Shown here: piece after piece, positions 16,946-24,718 of the stretch | Layout of the letters: every line of letters begins with the position of its first letter | How positions within the stretch are numbered: position 1 is the stretch's first letter | Assembly (NCBI GenBank): GCA_903642325.1 | Contig: CAHJWM010000031.1 | Location: forward strand, 1 to 64,000 | Source of the DNA: Myxococcales bacterium | GTDB taxonomy: Bacteria; Myxococcota_A; Polyangia; Polyangiales; Polyangiaceae | Length of the DNA: 64,000 nucleotides | Direction: 5' to 3' | Program-made: the position numbers and the translations under genes | The notes under the pieces: model-generated | Told to the model about the DNA's origin: nothing | Seen by the model: the letters and a program-made list of their open reading frames with translations, nothing else | The model's database searches: none

Positions 16946-17122
16946 TCAGCCGAGATCGAGGATGATCACGCCCCGCTCGGCCGCGTCGTCATCGCTCGGC
17001 TTGGATTCGGGCGCAGGATGATAAACGTCCATCGGCAGCTCGAGGCGCGGGCGATCCAACTCCTGGCGGAGCGCGTCTTCTTCCCGCCGCCGGATCTGAT
17101 CGATAATGAATGGAGGAAGCAT
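16946..17122 (-). CDS. Small conserved-looking protein of unknown function (58 aa)
   Basis: A short gene: ATG at 17122, TGA at 16946-16948. It is preceded by GCGAGGACTCGAGCG, which gives a good GAGGA ribosome binding site 8 bases from the ATG. The protein starts with MLPPFIIDQIRRREEDALRQ, a hydrophobic patch leading into a charged amphipathic helix. Then come RPRLELPMDVYHP, an acidic linker, and GVIILDLG at the end. Codon use is normal for the genome. I have an impression of similar MLPPFII-type short proteins in other myxobacteria but cannot verify it. It could be a peptide that docks through its two hydrophobic ends. It lies upstream of the propeller lipoprotein genes on the same strand and may be the first gene of that operon. 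Confidence 0.7.
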   Translation of the reverse strand: MLPPFIIDQIRRREEDALRQELDRPRLELPMDVYHPAPESKPSDDDAAERGVIILDLG

Positions 17123-17426
17123 CGCTCGAGTCCTCGCTTTCTGTCTGGCTTATGCCGGGAGAGTCACGTTTTAACTGTAGCCACCCCGCGACGCGGGTCA
17201 AGTCACGGAAGCTCATGGGAAGCTTGAGCTTTTGGTCCCATGGTGGGATAAAGCCGGAGCTCGGCCGAGTTGTTCGATTGGCGCGGGCCCCGCGCTGGCG
17301 CCGGGGTCATCATAGAGTACGGCCCTGACCGCACATTGGTTAGTACCTAGGCCTCCAAATCGGCCATTCGGCGGGCTCAGAACCGCATCGGGTCTCGCAC
17401 GCGCCCGGACTCTGGTCGCGGTTCTG
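17123..17426. other. Intergenic region before the DUF4350 gene
   Basis: About 300 bases between divergent genes. It contains a 6+6 inverted repeat CCCGCG-A-CGCGGG at 17185-17197 and a weaker AAGCTC/GAGCTT pair at 17209-17231. Neither has the T-run of a terminator. No promoter hexamers stand out. The frame of the following gene is open back to about 17316 without an ATG, so part of this stretch could be coding if that gene uses an unusual start. Confidence 0.4.
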
Positions 17427-18716
17427 ATGTTCTTCGTGGTTGGCGCGCCCAAGCTTTTGACGGCGAAGGGCTTCGAGGTCTCGGATCCGAGCTGGGAAGG
17501 GACGAGCCAACTCTATGCGCTTGCCCAGCAGCAACTCGGCAAGCCTCGCGTTCAAGTACTGGCATCCCTCGATTACGAGCGGCTCCGAAAAGAGGACGCC
17601 GTTGTCGTACTGCATCCCGAGGTCGAGCTGGATTACAACGAGCTGTCGGCATTTCTGCGCGCGGGCGGGCGCATGGCCGTGCTCGACGATCGCGGTGAGG
17701 CAGACCATTTTTTGGGGCGTTTTCAGATTCAGCGCGTTGAAGCGCCCCGCCAGCCGGCGGAACGCTTGCGCGACAATCCCGACTTGGCGATCGCCGTCCC
17801 GGCGGTCGAGCTGGTCGCGGGTCAAGAACAGAATCGGCACCCCGTGGTGGTGGGGGTGGACCGCGTCGTCACCAACCACCCGACGGCCTTGGTGCATCCG
17901 AACTTGACTCAGGTTTTGAAAATTCCCGCGCTTGGGGAACCGGACGCGACGCTCGCCGTAACTGGCATCATCGCCAAGAGCGGTCGCTTGTTTGCGATGG
18001 GCGATCCGTCCGTGGTGATCAACGAGATGCTGCGTTATCCCGGCAATCGCGGCTTCGCCAATGGTCTTATCAAGTACTTAGTCGAGAACGACGCGGGCGC
18101 GAGTCGCGGGGGCAAGCTTTATATCGTGACCAACGAGTTCGGTCAGCGCGGGCACTTCGGTGGCACGCACGGCGCATTCGGGGAACTCTCGAGCCTGTCC
18201 GAGGCGTTCGCGCAGCTCGTGACTGAGCTCGATAAAAACGGGATGCCGGGCGCGCTTGCCCTGCTCCTGGCAGTGGCGGCGGCCGTCGGCGCGGTCGCGT
18301 GGGTGATGACTTATAGCTCGCGTCTGTACCGGCGCTCCGTGCCCCACTATGCAGCGGCGCCGCTCGCCTTGACCTTCGGCGGACTTGCCGGCCGCGCGGC
18401 CGTGCTCTCGGCGCCGAGCACGGACCCGGCCCTCCTCCTGCTCGAGCTGCGCGCAGCGCTGAGCGAGGCACTTTCCGTCGCGCTCGGCCTGCCGCGGCTG
18501 AGCTCGCCCGAACAAATTCTGAGCGAGCTTGCCCAAAGAAACCTGTTGCCGGCGGAGCGAGTTCGGCAAGTTGCCGCGGTTTATCGGCGGTTGAGCCACG
18601 GTCAAAGAGCGCTCCTCTCGCGCAAACGCCTGAAAATGCCGCGCGAGACCAGGCACGAGCTGACGCGAAAGGTGATGGAGATCCTCACCGAAATCGAGGA
18701 GCGTACGCGTCATTGA
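17427..18716 (+). CDS. DUF4350-type membrane protein, partner of MoxR
   Basis: A 429-aa protein with one N-terminal hydrophobic segment (MFFVVGAPKLL) and a second membrane segment near residues 275-295 (GALALLLAVAAAVGAVAWVM). Between them is a Rossmann-like periplasmic domain (DAVVVLHPEVELDYNELSAF, then GRMAVLDDRGEADHFLG; GIIAKSGRLFAMGDPSVVIN) typical of DUF4350. The C-terminal cytoplasmic part is helical and charged. Such proteins are usually encoded with MoxR ATPases and DUF58 proteins in assemblies thought to mature envelope or metal-dependent enzymes. The stop overlaps the MoxR start by one base. The ATG at 17427 is the first available but has no clear ribosome binding site, and about 28 codons upstream look coding (an ARARTLVAVL stretch), so the true start may lie upstream. 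Confidence 0.7.
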   Translation: MFFVVGAPKLLTAKGFEVSDPSWEGTSQLYALAQQQLGKPRVQVLASLDYERLRKEDAVVVLHPEVELDYNELSAFLRAGGRMAVLDDRGEADHFLGRFQIQRVEAPRQPAERLRDNPDLAIAVPAVELVAGQEQNRHPVVVGVDRVVTNHPTALVHPNLTQVLKIPALGEPDATLAVTGIIAKSGRLFAMGDPSVVINEMLRYPGNRGFANGLIKYLVENDAGASRGGKLYIVTNEFGQRGHFGGTHGAFGELSSLSEAFAQLVTELDKNGMPGALALLLAVAAAVGAVAWVMTYSSRLYRRSVPHYAAAPLALTFGGLAGRAAVLSAPSTDPALLLLELRAALSEALSVALGLPRLSSPEQILSELAQRNLLPAERVRQVAAVYRRLSHGQRALLSRKRLKMPRETRHELTRKVMEILTEIEERTRH

Positions 18717-19684
18717 TGCAAGCGTTGGACGTCACTGAGATCGAGGTCGCGCGCGAACGACTGGCCGAGGTCCGGCGGCAGGTGAGCCGTGTGTACATCG
18801 GAGACATGGCGGCGGTCGACCTAATGGTGGTCGCGCTGCTCGCGCGCGGCCATGTGCTTTTGGAGGGCGTGCCCGGCATCGCCAAAACCACGTTGGTCAA
18901 GGCATTCGCGGTGACGCTCGGCTGCACGATTCGGCGCGTGCAATTCACGCCCGATCTGTTGCCCGCCGACATCACTGGAACGTACGTGCTGAACCCCAAG
19001 GACGGCACGTTCTCGCTCCGCCCCGGTCCGATCTTTGCCAACGTGCTGCTTGCGGACGAGATCAATCGAGCGCCGGCCAAGACGCAGTCTGCGCTCTTGG
19101 AAGCAATGCAGGAGCGGCAAGTCACGATCGAAGGGGATCGCTTCGAGCTGCCCGATCCATTCTTCGTCCTGGCGACTCAGAATCCCATCGACCTCGAAGG
19201 CACCTATCCCCTGCCCGAGGCGCAAATCGACCGCTTCCTAGTACGGGTGAACATGGGCTATCCGAGCGAACGTGACGAGGTGCACATGCTGCGCACGCAC
19301 GGCATCATCGCGCCCGAGCCGTTCGTCGTGCTGTCCGGCGCGGACGTGCTGCAGCTGCAGTCGATCGCGGCCCGTGTGCACGTCGAGGATGATCTGTTCG
19401 ACTACGCCGTCGCTCTGAGCGGCTTCACCCGCGCTCATGCTCGCGTCTTGCTCGGTGCCTCACCGCGTGCCTCGCTCGGGCTCCTGCGAGCGGCGAAATC
19501 CCACGCGGTGCTGGCGGGGCGCCCGTTCGTGACCCCTGACGACGTCCGCTTCGTGGCTTCGCCCGTGCTCGCTCATCGGCTGATCATGATTCCCGAGCTC
19601 GAAGGCGATCCGCGCGCCCGCACTGCCCTCGTGGAGGAAGCCTTGGTAAAAGTGAGCTACCGCCGCGCCGTGCGGCCCGCGTGA
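18716..19684 (+). CDS. MoxR-family AAA+ ATPase
   Basis: A 322-aa ATPase. Walker A GVPGIAKTTL lies at residues 51-60, Walker B VLLADEINRAP near 118, sensor 1 VLATQNPIDLEG near 155, and the arginine-finger region PLPEAQIDRFLVR near 170. The C-terminal lid domain is present. The length is standard for MoxR. The family acts as chaperone-like ATPases that activate partner enzymes or assemble envelope complexes. The start is the ATG at 18716, which overlaps the TGA of the DUF4350 gene by one base; a TTG one codon earlier is unlikely. The expected DUF58 partner is encoded 3 kb downstream on the same strand, after two minus-strand genes. Confidence 0.92.
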   Translation: MQALDVTEIEVARERLAEVRRQVSRVYIGDMAAVDLMVVALLARGHVLLEGVPGIAKTTLVKAFAVTLGCTIRRVQFTPDLLPADITGTYVLNPKDGTFSLRPGPIFANVLLADEINRAPAKTQSALLEAMQERQVTIEGDRFELPDPFFVLATQNPIDLEGTYPLPEAQIDRFLVRVNMGYPSERDEVHMLRTHGIIAPEPFVVLSGADVLQLQSIAARVHVEDDLFDYAVALSGFTRAHARVLLGASPRASLGLLRAAKSHAVLAGRPFVTPDDVRFVASPVLAHRLIMIPELEGDPRARTALVEEALVKVSYRRAVRPA

Positions 19685-19706
19685 GCGGACGCAAGGGAGG
19701 CTTGCC

Positions 19707-20654
19707 TCAGGCCGCGACTTCCAAACCCGGTCCAACCCTCGAGCCACGTCGATACGCGCCCGGCGCACTGCCGACGGCACGTTTGAACGCCTTGCTGAAC
19801 GCGGCCTCGGAATCGTAGCCCACTTGGGCTGCCACCTCGGCCAGCGTTTGCTTGCCCTCGCGCAGCATGCCGGCGGCTTTTTGCATCCGCCAGCGGGTGA
19901 CGTAGGAGAGCGGCGGCTCGCCCACGAGGCGCATGAACCGCGAAGCGAAGGCCGAGCGGGACATCGCCACTTTGGAGGCAAGCGACTGCACGGTCCAGTC
20001 CTGCTCGGGGCTCTGGTGGATGTGGCCGAGCGCCGCGCCGATCTGAGAATCGGCGAGCGCGCTGAGCCAGCCGCTACCGTTGGCTGGCAAGCTTGCCAAG
20101 TGCCCGCGAACGATCTGGATGAACAGCACGTCGGCCAAACGAGCGATCACGGTTTGCGAGCCCGGCCGGCCCGACGCGGCTTCACAGGCAATGAACTTCA
20201 ATGTGGGCTCGAGCCAGCGCACGGATTTGCCCATCTCCCCGGGCAGCGTGATAACGGGCGGCAACACCGAGAGCAAGGGGTTGTTACGGCGATCTTCGAA
20301 GCGGAAGCGACCGCTGACGACCGTCGACGCCTCGCCCCCACCGCCAATTTCGATGCTGCCCTCGTCGCGTGCACGACAACCGAGCAGCTCTTCGAGCGGC
20401 TGGGGCGCGACGCTCAGGTCGTCCACCAGGGAGTGCGCGTGGCCATGAGGTAATGCGACGATGTCGCCTTCGCGAAGATCAATGGGCTCGTCCGCGCCGT
20501 CCACTAGCAGCCTAGCGTGCCCGGATAACACGACATGAAATTTTGCGTCCTCACTGGCTTGCACCCGGATGCCCCAGGGCGCACTGGCCTCCAGGCGTCC
20601 ATAACAGGCGGCGACAACGCGAACTGTATCCAGCACATCCGTGAGAACATCCAT
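19707..20654 (-). CDS. AraC-family transcriptional regulator with cupin N-terminus
   Basis: A 315-aa regulator. Residues 1-170 are a cupin-like sensor (KFHVVLSGHARLLVDG, LREGDIVALPHGHAHSL) of the AraC_binding/cupin_6 type. Residues about 205-305 carry two helix-turn-helix units (LASKVAMSRSAFASRFMRLV and LAEVAAQVGYDSEAAFSKAF, then KRAVGSAPGAYRR, the AraC signature). It is likely a ligand-responsive regulator of nearby genes; the ligand is unknown. The ATG at 20654 is clear. Two copies of a 14-bp TGAC-N6-GTCA sequence lie about 55 and 100 bases upstream of the start and may be its own operator or that of another repressor. It is convergent with MoxR. Confidence 0.9.
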   Translation of the reverse strand: MDVLTDVLDTVRVVAACYGRLEASAPWGIRVQASEDAKFHVVLSGHARLLVDGADEPIDLREGDIVALPHGHAHSLVDDLSVAPQPLEELLGCRARDEGSIEIGGGGEASTVVSGRFRFEDRRNNPLLSVLPPVITLPGEMGKSVRWLEPTLKFIACEAASGRPGSQTVIARLADVLFIQIVRGHLASLPANGSGWLSALADSQIGAALGHIHQSPEQDWTVQSLASKVAMSRSAFASRFMRLVGEPPLSYVTRWRMQKAAGMLREGKQTLAEVAAQVGYDSEAAFSKAFKRAVGSAPGAYRRGSRVGPGLEVAA

Positions 20655-20707
20655 TGATTTGCCTCGCGCAACGAACGATCAGACAACTCAGAGCCGAGAA
20701 ATTACTG

Positions 20708-20721
20708 TGACCGTCCAGTCA
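20708..20721. repeat. TGAC-N6-GTCA site, copy 1
   Basis: First copy of the exact 14-bp direct repeat upstream of the AraC-family gene. The TGAC and GTCA arms are mutually inverted, as in a dimer binding site. Confidence 0.55.
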
Positions 20722-20755
20722 GACGAACACACATGCAAGGTACCGAAAGATAGCC

Positions 20756-20769
20756 TGACCGTCCAGTCA
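20756..20769. repeat. TGAC-N6-GTCA site, copy 2
   Basis: Second exact copy of the 14-bp sequence, 48 bases from the first. Identity over all 14 positions, including the unpaired centre, argues for a bound site rather than chance. Confidence 0.55.
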
Positions 20770-20860
20770 CTTCGCCGACGTCGCGATGTTGCAAGAATTT
20801 CGAGCGGTTACCGTCAGGCCCGAGAACTTGCACGTTGAACGTGCGAGCGCGGTCCTGCAT

Positions 20861-22666
20861 CTAAAGCGACTCACTGAGCACGTTGGGCACGTCCACCGCC
20901 GGCATGGCGAAAGCCTGGCCGAACGAGACGAACAGCGCGCCAGGCAGCGTCTTGTAGCCTGAGCTCAGCGGGAGACCCCAGTCGGCACGAAGCACGATCC
21001 GATCGAACTCGGGGAACAGCACGCGTAGTCCCAAGCCTGCGCCCTGTTTCAGCTGAAAGCGGCGCACCTCGTCATTGGCGTCGCCCGCATCGTAGAAGGC
21101 CGCCGCGCCTAGCTGCGCCGAGAAAAGGTCGATCGAGGTCGTGCGCAGCTCCGCGCTCAGGGCCAGCTCACTCGCACCTTGAAATGCCCCCACGGCATAC
21201 CCGCGCAGCCGGCTGTCACCGCCCAGCACGAAGCGTCGATTCAAGTAGTTGCGATAGCGATCCAGAAAGATTCCGTCCAACACCAAACGGCCGAGCCCAA
21301 AGCGCGGCGACACGAACCGGAGCGCGCCCTCCAACAGCGCATCGTCACGACCATGCGCCGCGTATTGCATCTGCGAGGCGACTAGCGGGCGGAGTAGGCC
21401 GTCGCCAATCGAGACCGTGTAGGAAAGCTCGGCGAGGGACCCGAGCAGGGAACGCGTCGAACCGAGCGAGCTACTCGCTGGATACAAGCGCAGCACCAGA
21501 TCGTGTCCGCGCCGATAGTTTTCCTGGAGCCCGAGGGTCTCGACCTCGATCAGCGCGCTATAGTCGGTGCGGTGGGCGTGCAACTGCGCGAAGGGGCTGA
21601 TGCGTTGGTCGGAAACAGGGAGCTCGTGCTGCGCGAATTCGGCGGCCGCGCGGCGATCGAGCCCGGACAGCTGGGCGGCGACATACGCGCGACGCTCGGC
21701 TTCCATGCCTAGCGATAAATCGTACTTGAAGCGCTGACCGAACGAGCGCACGAGCTGGTAGCCGCCGTACAAGCGATCACGGTCGTATTGCTCTGGTATG
21801 CGGTCGTCGCCAGGCGTGGCCACGGCGTCGTAGGTCGCTACCCGCACACCCACGAATCGGCGCGCGACATCGCGCCGCCACAGGAAAGAAGTACCCCAGG
21901 ACCATTCCGTGCCGAGTGAGTAAAGCGGCTGTCCATATCGAAACTCGCCGAACGAGCCCTCCGCCGCGCCCGTTTGGCGGTTGCGAACGAAGCTTGCGGA
22001 CAACGCAGCCTGCTCGTGAGAGCCCAATAGCCGCCGATGAGCGAGCGTCAATCCGAGCGAATAACTAGCCGGGTCGAGCACGAAGAGCGCGCCAACGATG
22101 GCGTGCAGGCCAAGCAAATTCTCCTCGCTCGGGTTCAACACGAGGTAATTCAAGTGTCCGTTGGCGGACTGCACCTGCCAATTCAGGCGCAAGCTCCAGA
22201 CGTCTTTCGTGATCACGAGCAAGCGAACGCGATCTGGCGCACTGCCCCTCGCCGCAACGATGAGCACGATCGACAACTGGGGAATGCCGCGCAGGTTCCG
22301 GGCGCTCTCATCGACCAGGGTCGCGCGGTATGGAGTCCCCGCCTCGAACAAGAGCTCGCGACGGATGACGTGCTCACGCGTGGTGGCATGAAACACGTTC
22401 ACGAAATCGGGCACCGGATCCCGCTGGTCGAACACATCGACCGTAGCAATCTCGATCGCTTCGATGTGCTTGCCTTCCGGGCGCGTCTCGAGCCTGAGGC
22501 CGCGCCGCCCGAGTTGCTCTGCGATCACGCTTTGCTCGAGCGTGGAATAACCGGCGAGCTCCGCTTCGGCTTGGTGTGTCGGGCCTAAAATCGCAGCCAA
22601 GACGAACAACTTGACGGCGGCGAGCGCCGCGGAGCGCGCAGAAAAAAGGCCGAGCCGGCGGTTCAA
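20861..22666 (-). CDS. Omp85/BamA-family outer-membrane protein with a single POTRA domain
   Basis: About 601 aa. The N-terminal hydrophobic stretch AAVKLFVLAAILG ending at HQAEA is a signal peptide. Next is one POTRA-like unit (TREHVIRRELLFEAGTPYRA, then DESARNLRGIP, then RLLVITKDVWSL). The rest alternates in beta-strand fashion, and RRFVLGGDSRLRGYAVG near residue 505 contains the LRGY motif diagnostic of Omp85 barrels. It is therefore predicted to insert or export proteins or lipids at the outer membrane. True BamA has five POTRAs, so this is a short relative. The start is a TTG at 22666 preceded by CGAGGT; upstream frame starts would overlap the divergent DUF58 gene, which begins 33 bases away. 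Its partner is unknown. Confidence 0.8.
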   Translation of the reverse strand: MNRRLGLFSARSAALAAVKLFVLAAILGPTHQAEAELAGYSTLEQSVIAEQLGRRGLRLETRPEGKHIEAIEIATVDVFDQRDPVPDFVNVFHATTREHVIRRELLFEAGTPYRATLVDESARNLRGIPQLSIVLIVAARGSAPDRVRLLVITKDVWSLRLNWQVQSANGHLNYLVLNPSEENLLGLHAIVGALFVLDPASYSLGLTLAHRRLLGSHEQAALSASFVRNRQTGAAEGSFGEFRYGQPLYSLGTEWSWGTSFLWRRDVARRFVGVRVATYDAVATPGDDRIPEQYDRDRLYGGYQLVRSFGQRFKYDLSLGMEAERRAYVAAQLSGLDRRAAAEFAQHELPVSDQRISPFAQLHAHRTDYSALIEVETLGLQENYRRGHDLVLRLYPASSSLGSTRSLLGSLAELSYTVSIGDGLLRPLVASQMQYAAHGRDDALLEGALRFVSPRFGLGRLVLDGIFLDRYRNYLNRRFVLGGDSRLRGYAVGAFQGASELALSAELRTTSIDLFSAQLGAAAFYDAGDANDEVRRFQLKQGAGLGLRVLFPEFDRIVLRADWGLPLSSGYKTLPGALFVSFGQAFAMPAVDVPNVLSESL

Positions 22667-22699
22667 GTCTACCTCGGACCAGGATAGTCTCGGCCCTCC

Positions 22700-24367
22700 G
22701 TGCAGGTCCACCCCACTCGCACCAGCGTCGATCTGGCGGCTACGGCGCTCGTCGCCATCGCGGCCGGGCTCGTCCTGCAAAGCGGACCGGTGGTGGCCTG
22801 GGCCGGCGCGCTGTTGGTTGGGCTAGCGCTGGCGCGCGGAGTGACCGAGGTCAGTGTGCATCGCATCCGCAGCGCGGGCTTCGAGATGCTCTGGCGCGGC
22901 GATGCGCGAAGCGCGCGCGGCGCCCGAGGAGACGTGATCGAGATTCAAGCCGAAGTCCGCAATCGCGACTCGCGTGCCGCACGCTTCTTCGGCTTGCGCG
23001 CGGTGTTCGCGCCGGAGCTCTCGGTTGAAATCGTTCCGACCCAAGGCGAGGTGCCGGCGAGCGGCCGGTTAGCGGTCACGCTCCGCGTCTCGGGCCGGCG
23101 AGTTGGCCGCTTCGGAATTCATGGCTTGTCGCTCGAGGTGCAGGGCAACCCAGGGCTCTACGAGGTGCCTCTAACGTTCGCCAATCCGTACGGCATCGAA
23201 GTTTTACCGCGCGCCTATGCGGCGTTCGCGCAGGCCGCGCGGGGCGGGCGCAGTCATCGAGGCGCCGAGCGCGGCCTGCCGGGCCCCGTGGCGGGCGACG
23301 GCGAGCAACTTCGAGAGCTCCGCGAGCACCGCGCCGGCGACGCCTTGCGACGCGTCGCGTGGAAGGCGACGGCCAAGCGCGGGCAACTCATGGTGCGCGA
23401 ATACGAACGTGAAGAGCGAGACATCGTCTGGCTCGTGCTCGACGCGTCCGTCGAGCTCGCGGCCGGTGATGCGGGCCATACCCCACTCGACCGTGCAATC
23501 GACGAGGTATCGGCTTACGTCACTCGCCACGCCGCGCGCGGTGACCGCGTCGGGCTCGTGGTCGTGGCGGCGCGCACGTTGAGCTTGCTCAAACCCGACC
23601 GTGGCACGGCTCACACCACGCGCCTTCTGCAAGCGCTCAGTCAATCGGCAAGCTTCGTCGACTCCGACCGCTCTGGGCTCGATGAAGCCGACGTCGCGGC
23701 GCGCGTGCTCGAGCACATGCGACCGCTCGACCCCCAAGCGTCCGACCGCGTTCGTTCGGGGGAGCTCGATCGAATCGCTCGCCGCGCCGATCGCTTGCGC
23801 ACGCGGGCGCCATTCGAAGCCCGCGACGTTCTGGCGGGCTCGCGCCGCGAGCGCAGCTTGCGCCAATATTTGCTGGCCTTTGGCCTGAGCGCGCCAGCGC
23901 GCCTGGAGCCCGATCGGCCTCGGACCGATCAAGAGCTGATGCGGGTGCTGATCGAGATCGGTCGCGCTAAGCCCCGCGCGAGCTTGATCTACGTATGGTC
24001 GCCCACCCCCGATCCGACCAGCCGAGGCGGGCTCGAACGTGCCTTGGCAACCCAGCTAAAACGTCGCCACGAGCTGCGTTGGGTGCCCATGCGCCCCGAT
24101 CAGGAGCTCGAGCTCGCGGCCCCGGGCGCGTCGCCCGGCGTGCTCAGCGCGCTCGGCGCTCAGGCCAAGGCCGCGCACGCGCGTGGCGCGCAAGCCCTGT
24201 CACGCTTGGGCATTCGCGTCGAGCGGTCGCGGTCAGGTTCCCCCACCGCGCTCACGCGCGGGCAGCGCGCGCACGTCGAACACCTGCACGTCGCGCTCGA
24301 GGACGACTCGCGCATCGACCTTGACCCGCACGTGCCAGGCGCCGAGCGCCTGCCCTCGCCGAAGTAA
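22700..24367 (+). CDS. DUF58 domain protein (MoxR-associated, vWA-like)
   Basis: A 555-aa protein. Two membrane helices lie at about residues 11-48 (LAATALVAIAAGLVL, ALLVGLALARGV). A beta-rich segment (VSGRRVGRFGIHGLSLEVQG) follows, then the DUF58 core GDGEQLRELREHRAGDALRR and VAWKATAKRGQLMVREYERE near residues 195-235, then DIVWLVLDASVEL, which starts a vWA-like fold. DUF58 proteins are the usual partners of MoxR ATPases, and one lies 3 kb upstream. The start is the GTG at 22700. The last ~45 residues, from about 24233, overlap the 3' end of a lipoprotein gene on the other strand and look less constrained, so the functional domain may end earlier. Confidence 0.85.
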   Translation: MQVHPTRTSVDLAATALVAIAAGLVLQSGPVVAWAGALLVGLALARGVTEVSVHRIRSAGFEMLWRGDARSARGARGDVIEIQAEVRNRDSRAARFFGLRAVFAPELSVEIVPTQGEVPASGRLAVTLRVSGRRVGRFGIHGLSLEVQGNPGLYEVPLTFANPYGIEVLPRAYAAFAQAARGGRSHRGAERGLPGPVAGDGEQLRELREHRAGDALRRVAWKATAKRGQLMVREYEREERDIVWLVLDASVELAAGDAGHTPLDRAIDEVSAYVTRHAARGDRVGLVVVAARTLSLLKPDRGTAHTTRLLQALSQSASFVDSDRSGLDEADVAARVLEHMRPLDPQASDRVRSGELDRIARRADRLRTRAPFEARDVLAGSRRERSLRQYLLAFGLSAPARLEPDRPRTDQELMRVLIEIGRAKPRASLIYVWSPTPDPTSRGGLERALATQLKRRHELRWVPMRPDQELELAAPGASPGVLSALGAQAKAAHARGAQALSRLGIRVERSRSGSPTALTRGQRAHVEHLHVALEDDSRIDLDPHVPGAERLPSPK

Positions 24368-24718
24368 CACCGGTACGTCCAGGCGCGTCTCGCCCACCCG
24401 GGCCACCACCTGACCCACTTCCACGACTTGGTCTGCGCCCGCGTCCGCAGGGCGGGCGTGGGCGCCGAGCGGCCGCGCGATCTCCCACGAGACCTGAACC
24501 GCGCGTTTCAGTGGGGCGCGAAAATCGATGCGAAAGCCAGTGCTTTGCTGGGCCGGATCGAGCTCGAACGCTAACTGTTTGCGATCTTGAATTTGGCCCC
24601 CGAAAAAGACGCCAAAAGCTGCCCGCTCGACCAGCGGATCGGGGTCACTCTTGGCCGAGCAACGGAGCGCGCCGAGTCCAATCATGAGCACCATGAGGGA
24701 CGCGCGCGTCGCGGTCAC
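24233..24718 (-). CDS. Small lipoprotein of unknown function
   Basis: A 161-aa protein. ASLMVLMIGLGALRCS gives a signal peptide with the lipobox GALRC. The mature part starts KSDPDPLVERAAFGVFFGG and ends with strands of the type WHVRVKVDARVVLERDVQVF, suggesting a small all-beta domain. No family is recognised. It begins with a GTG at 24718 that overlaps the rsmA stop by four bases (GTGA), so it is translated from the atpD-atpC-rsmA message. Its last 135 bases lie opposite the end of the DUF58 gene. The strand pattern continues into the overlap, so I regard this as the genuine reading there. Confidence 0.7.
   Translation of the reverse strand: MTATRASLMVLMIGLGALRCSAKSDPDPLVERAAFGVFFGGQIQDRKQLAFELDPAQQSTGFRIDFRAPLKRAVQVSWEIARPLGAHARPADAGADQVVEVGQVVARVGETRLDVPVLLRRGQALGAWHVRVKVDARVVLERDVQVFDVRALPARERGGGT

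Larger units (their letters stand above)
20655..20860. promoter_or_regulatory. Upstream region of the AraC gene with paired operator-like repeats
   Basis: Holds two exact copies of TGACCGTCCAGTCA, at 20708-20721 and 20756-20769, 48 bases apart (between four and five helical turns). Each has TGAC/GTCA arms around six bases. Further on, at 20830-20844, is GCACGTT-G-AACGTGC, which could also be a weak terminator hairpin for the Omp85-like gene. The repeats are close to where the araC promoter must be. I see no convincing -35/-10 pair. Confidence 0.5.

Noticed and set aside
17185-17197. CCCGCG-A-CGCGGG palindrome as an operator
   Set aside because: Perfect but pure GC and short; expected by chance in DNA of this composition.
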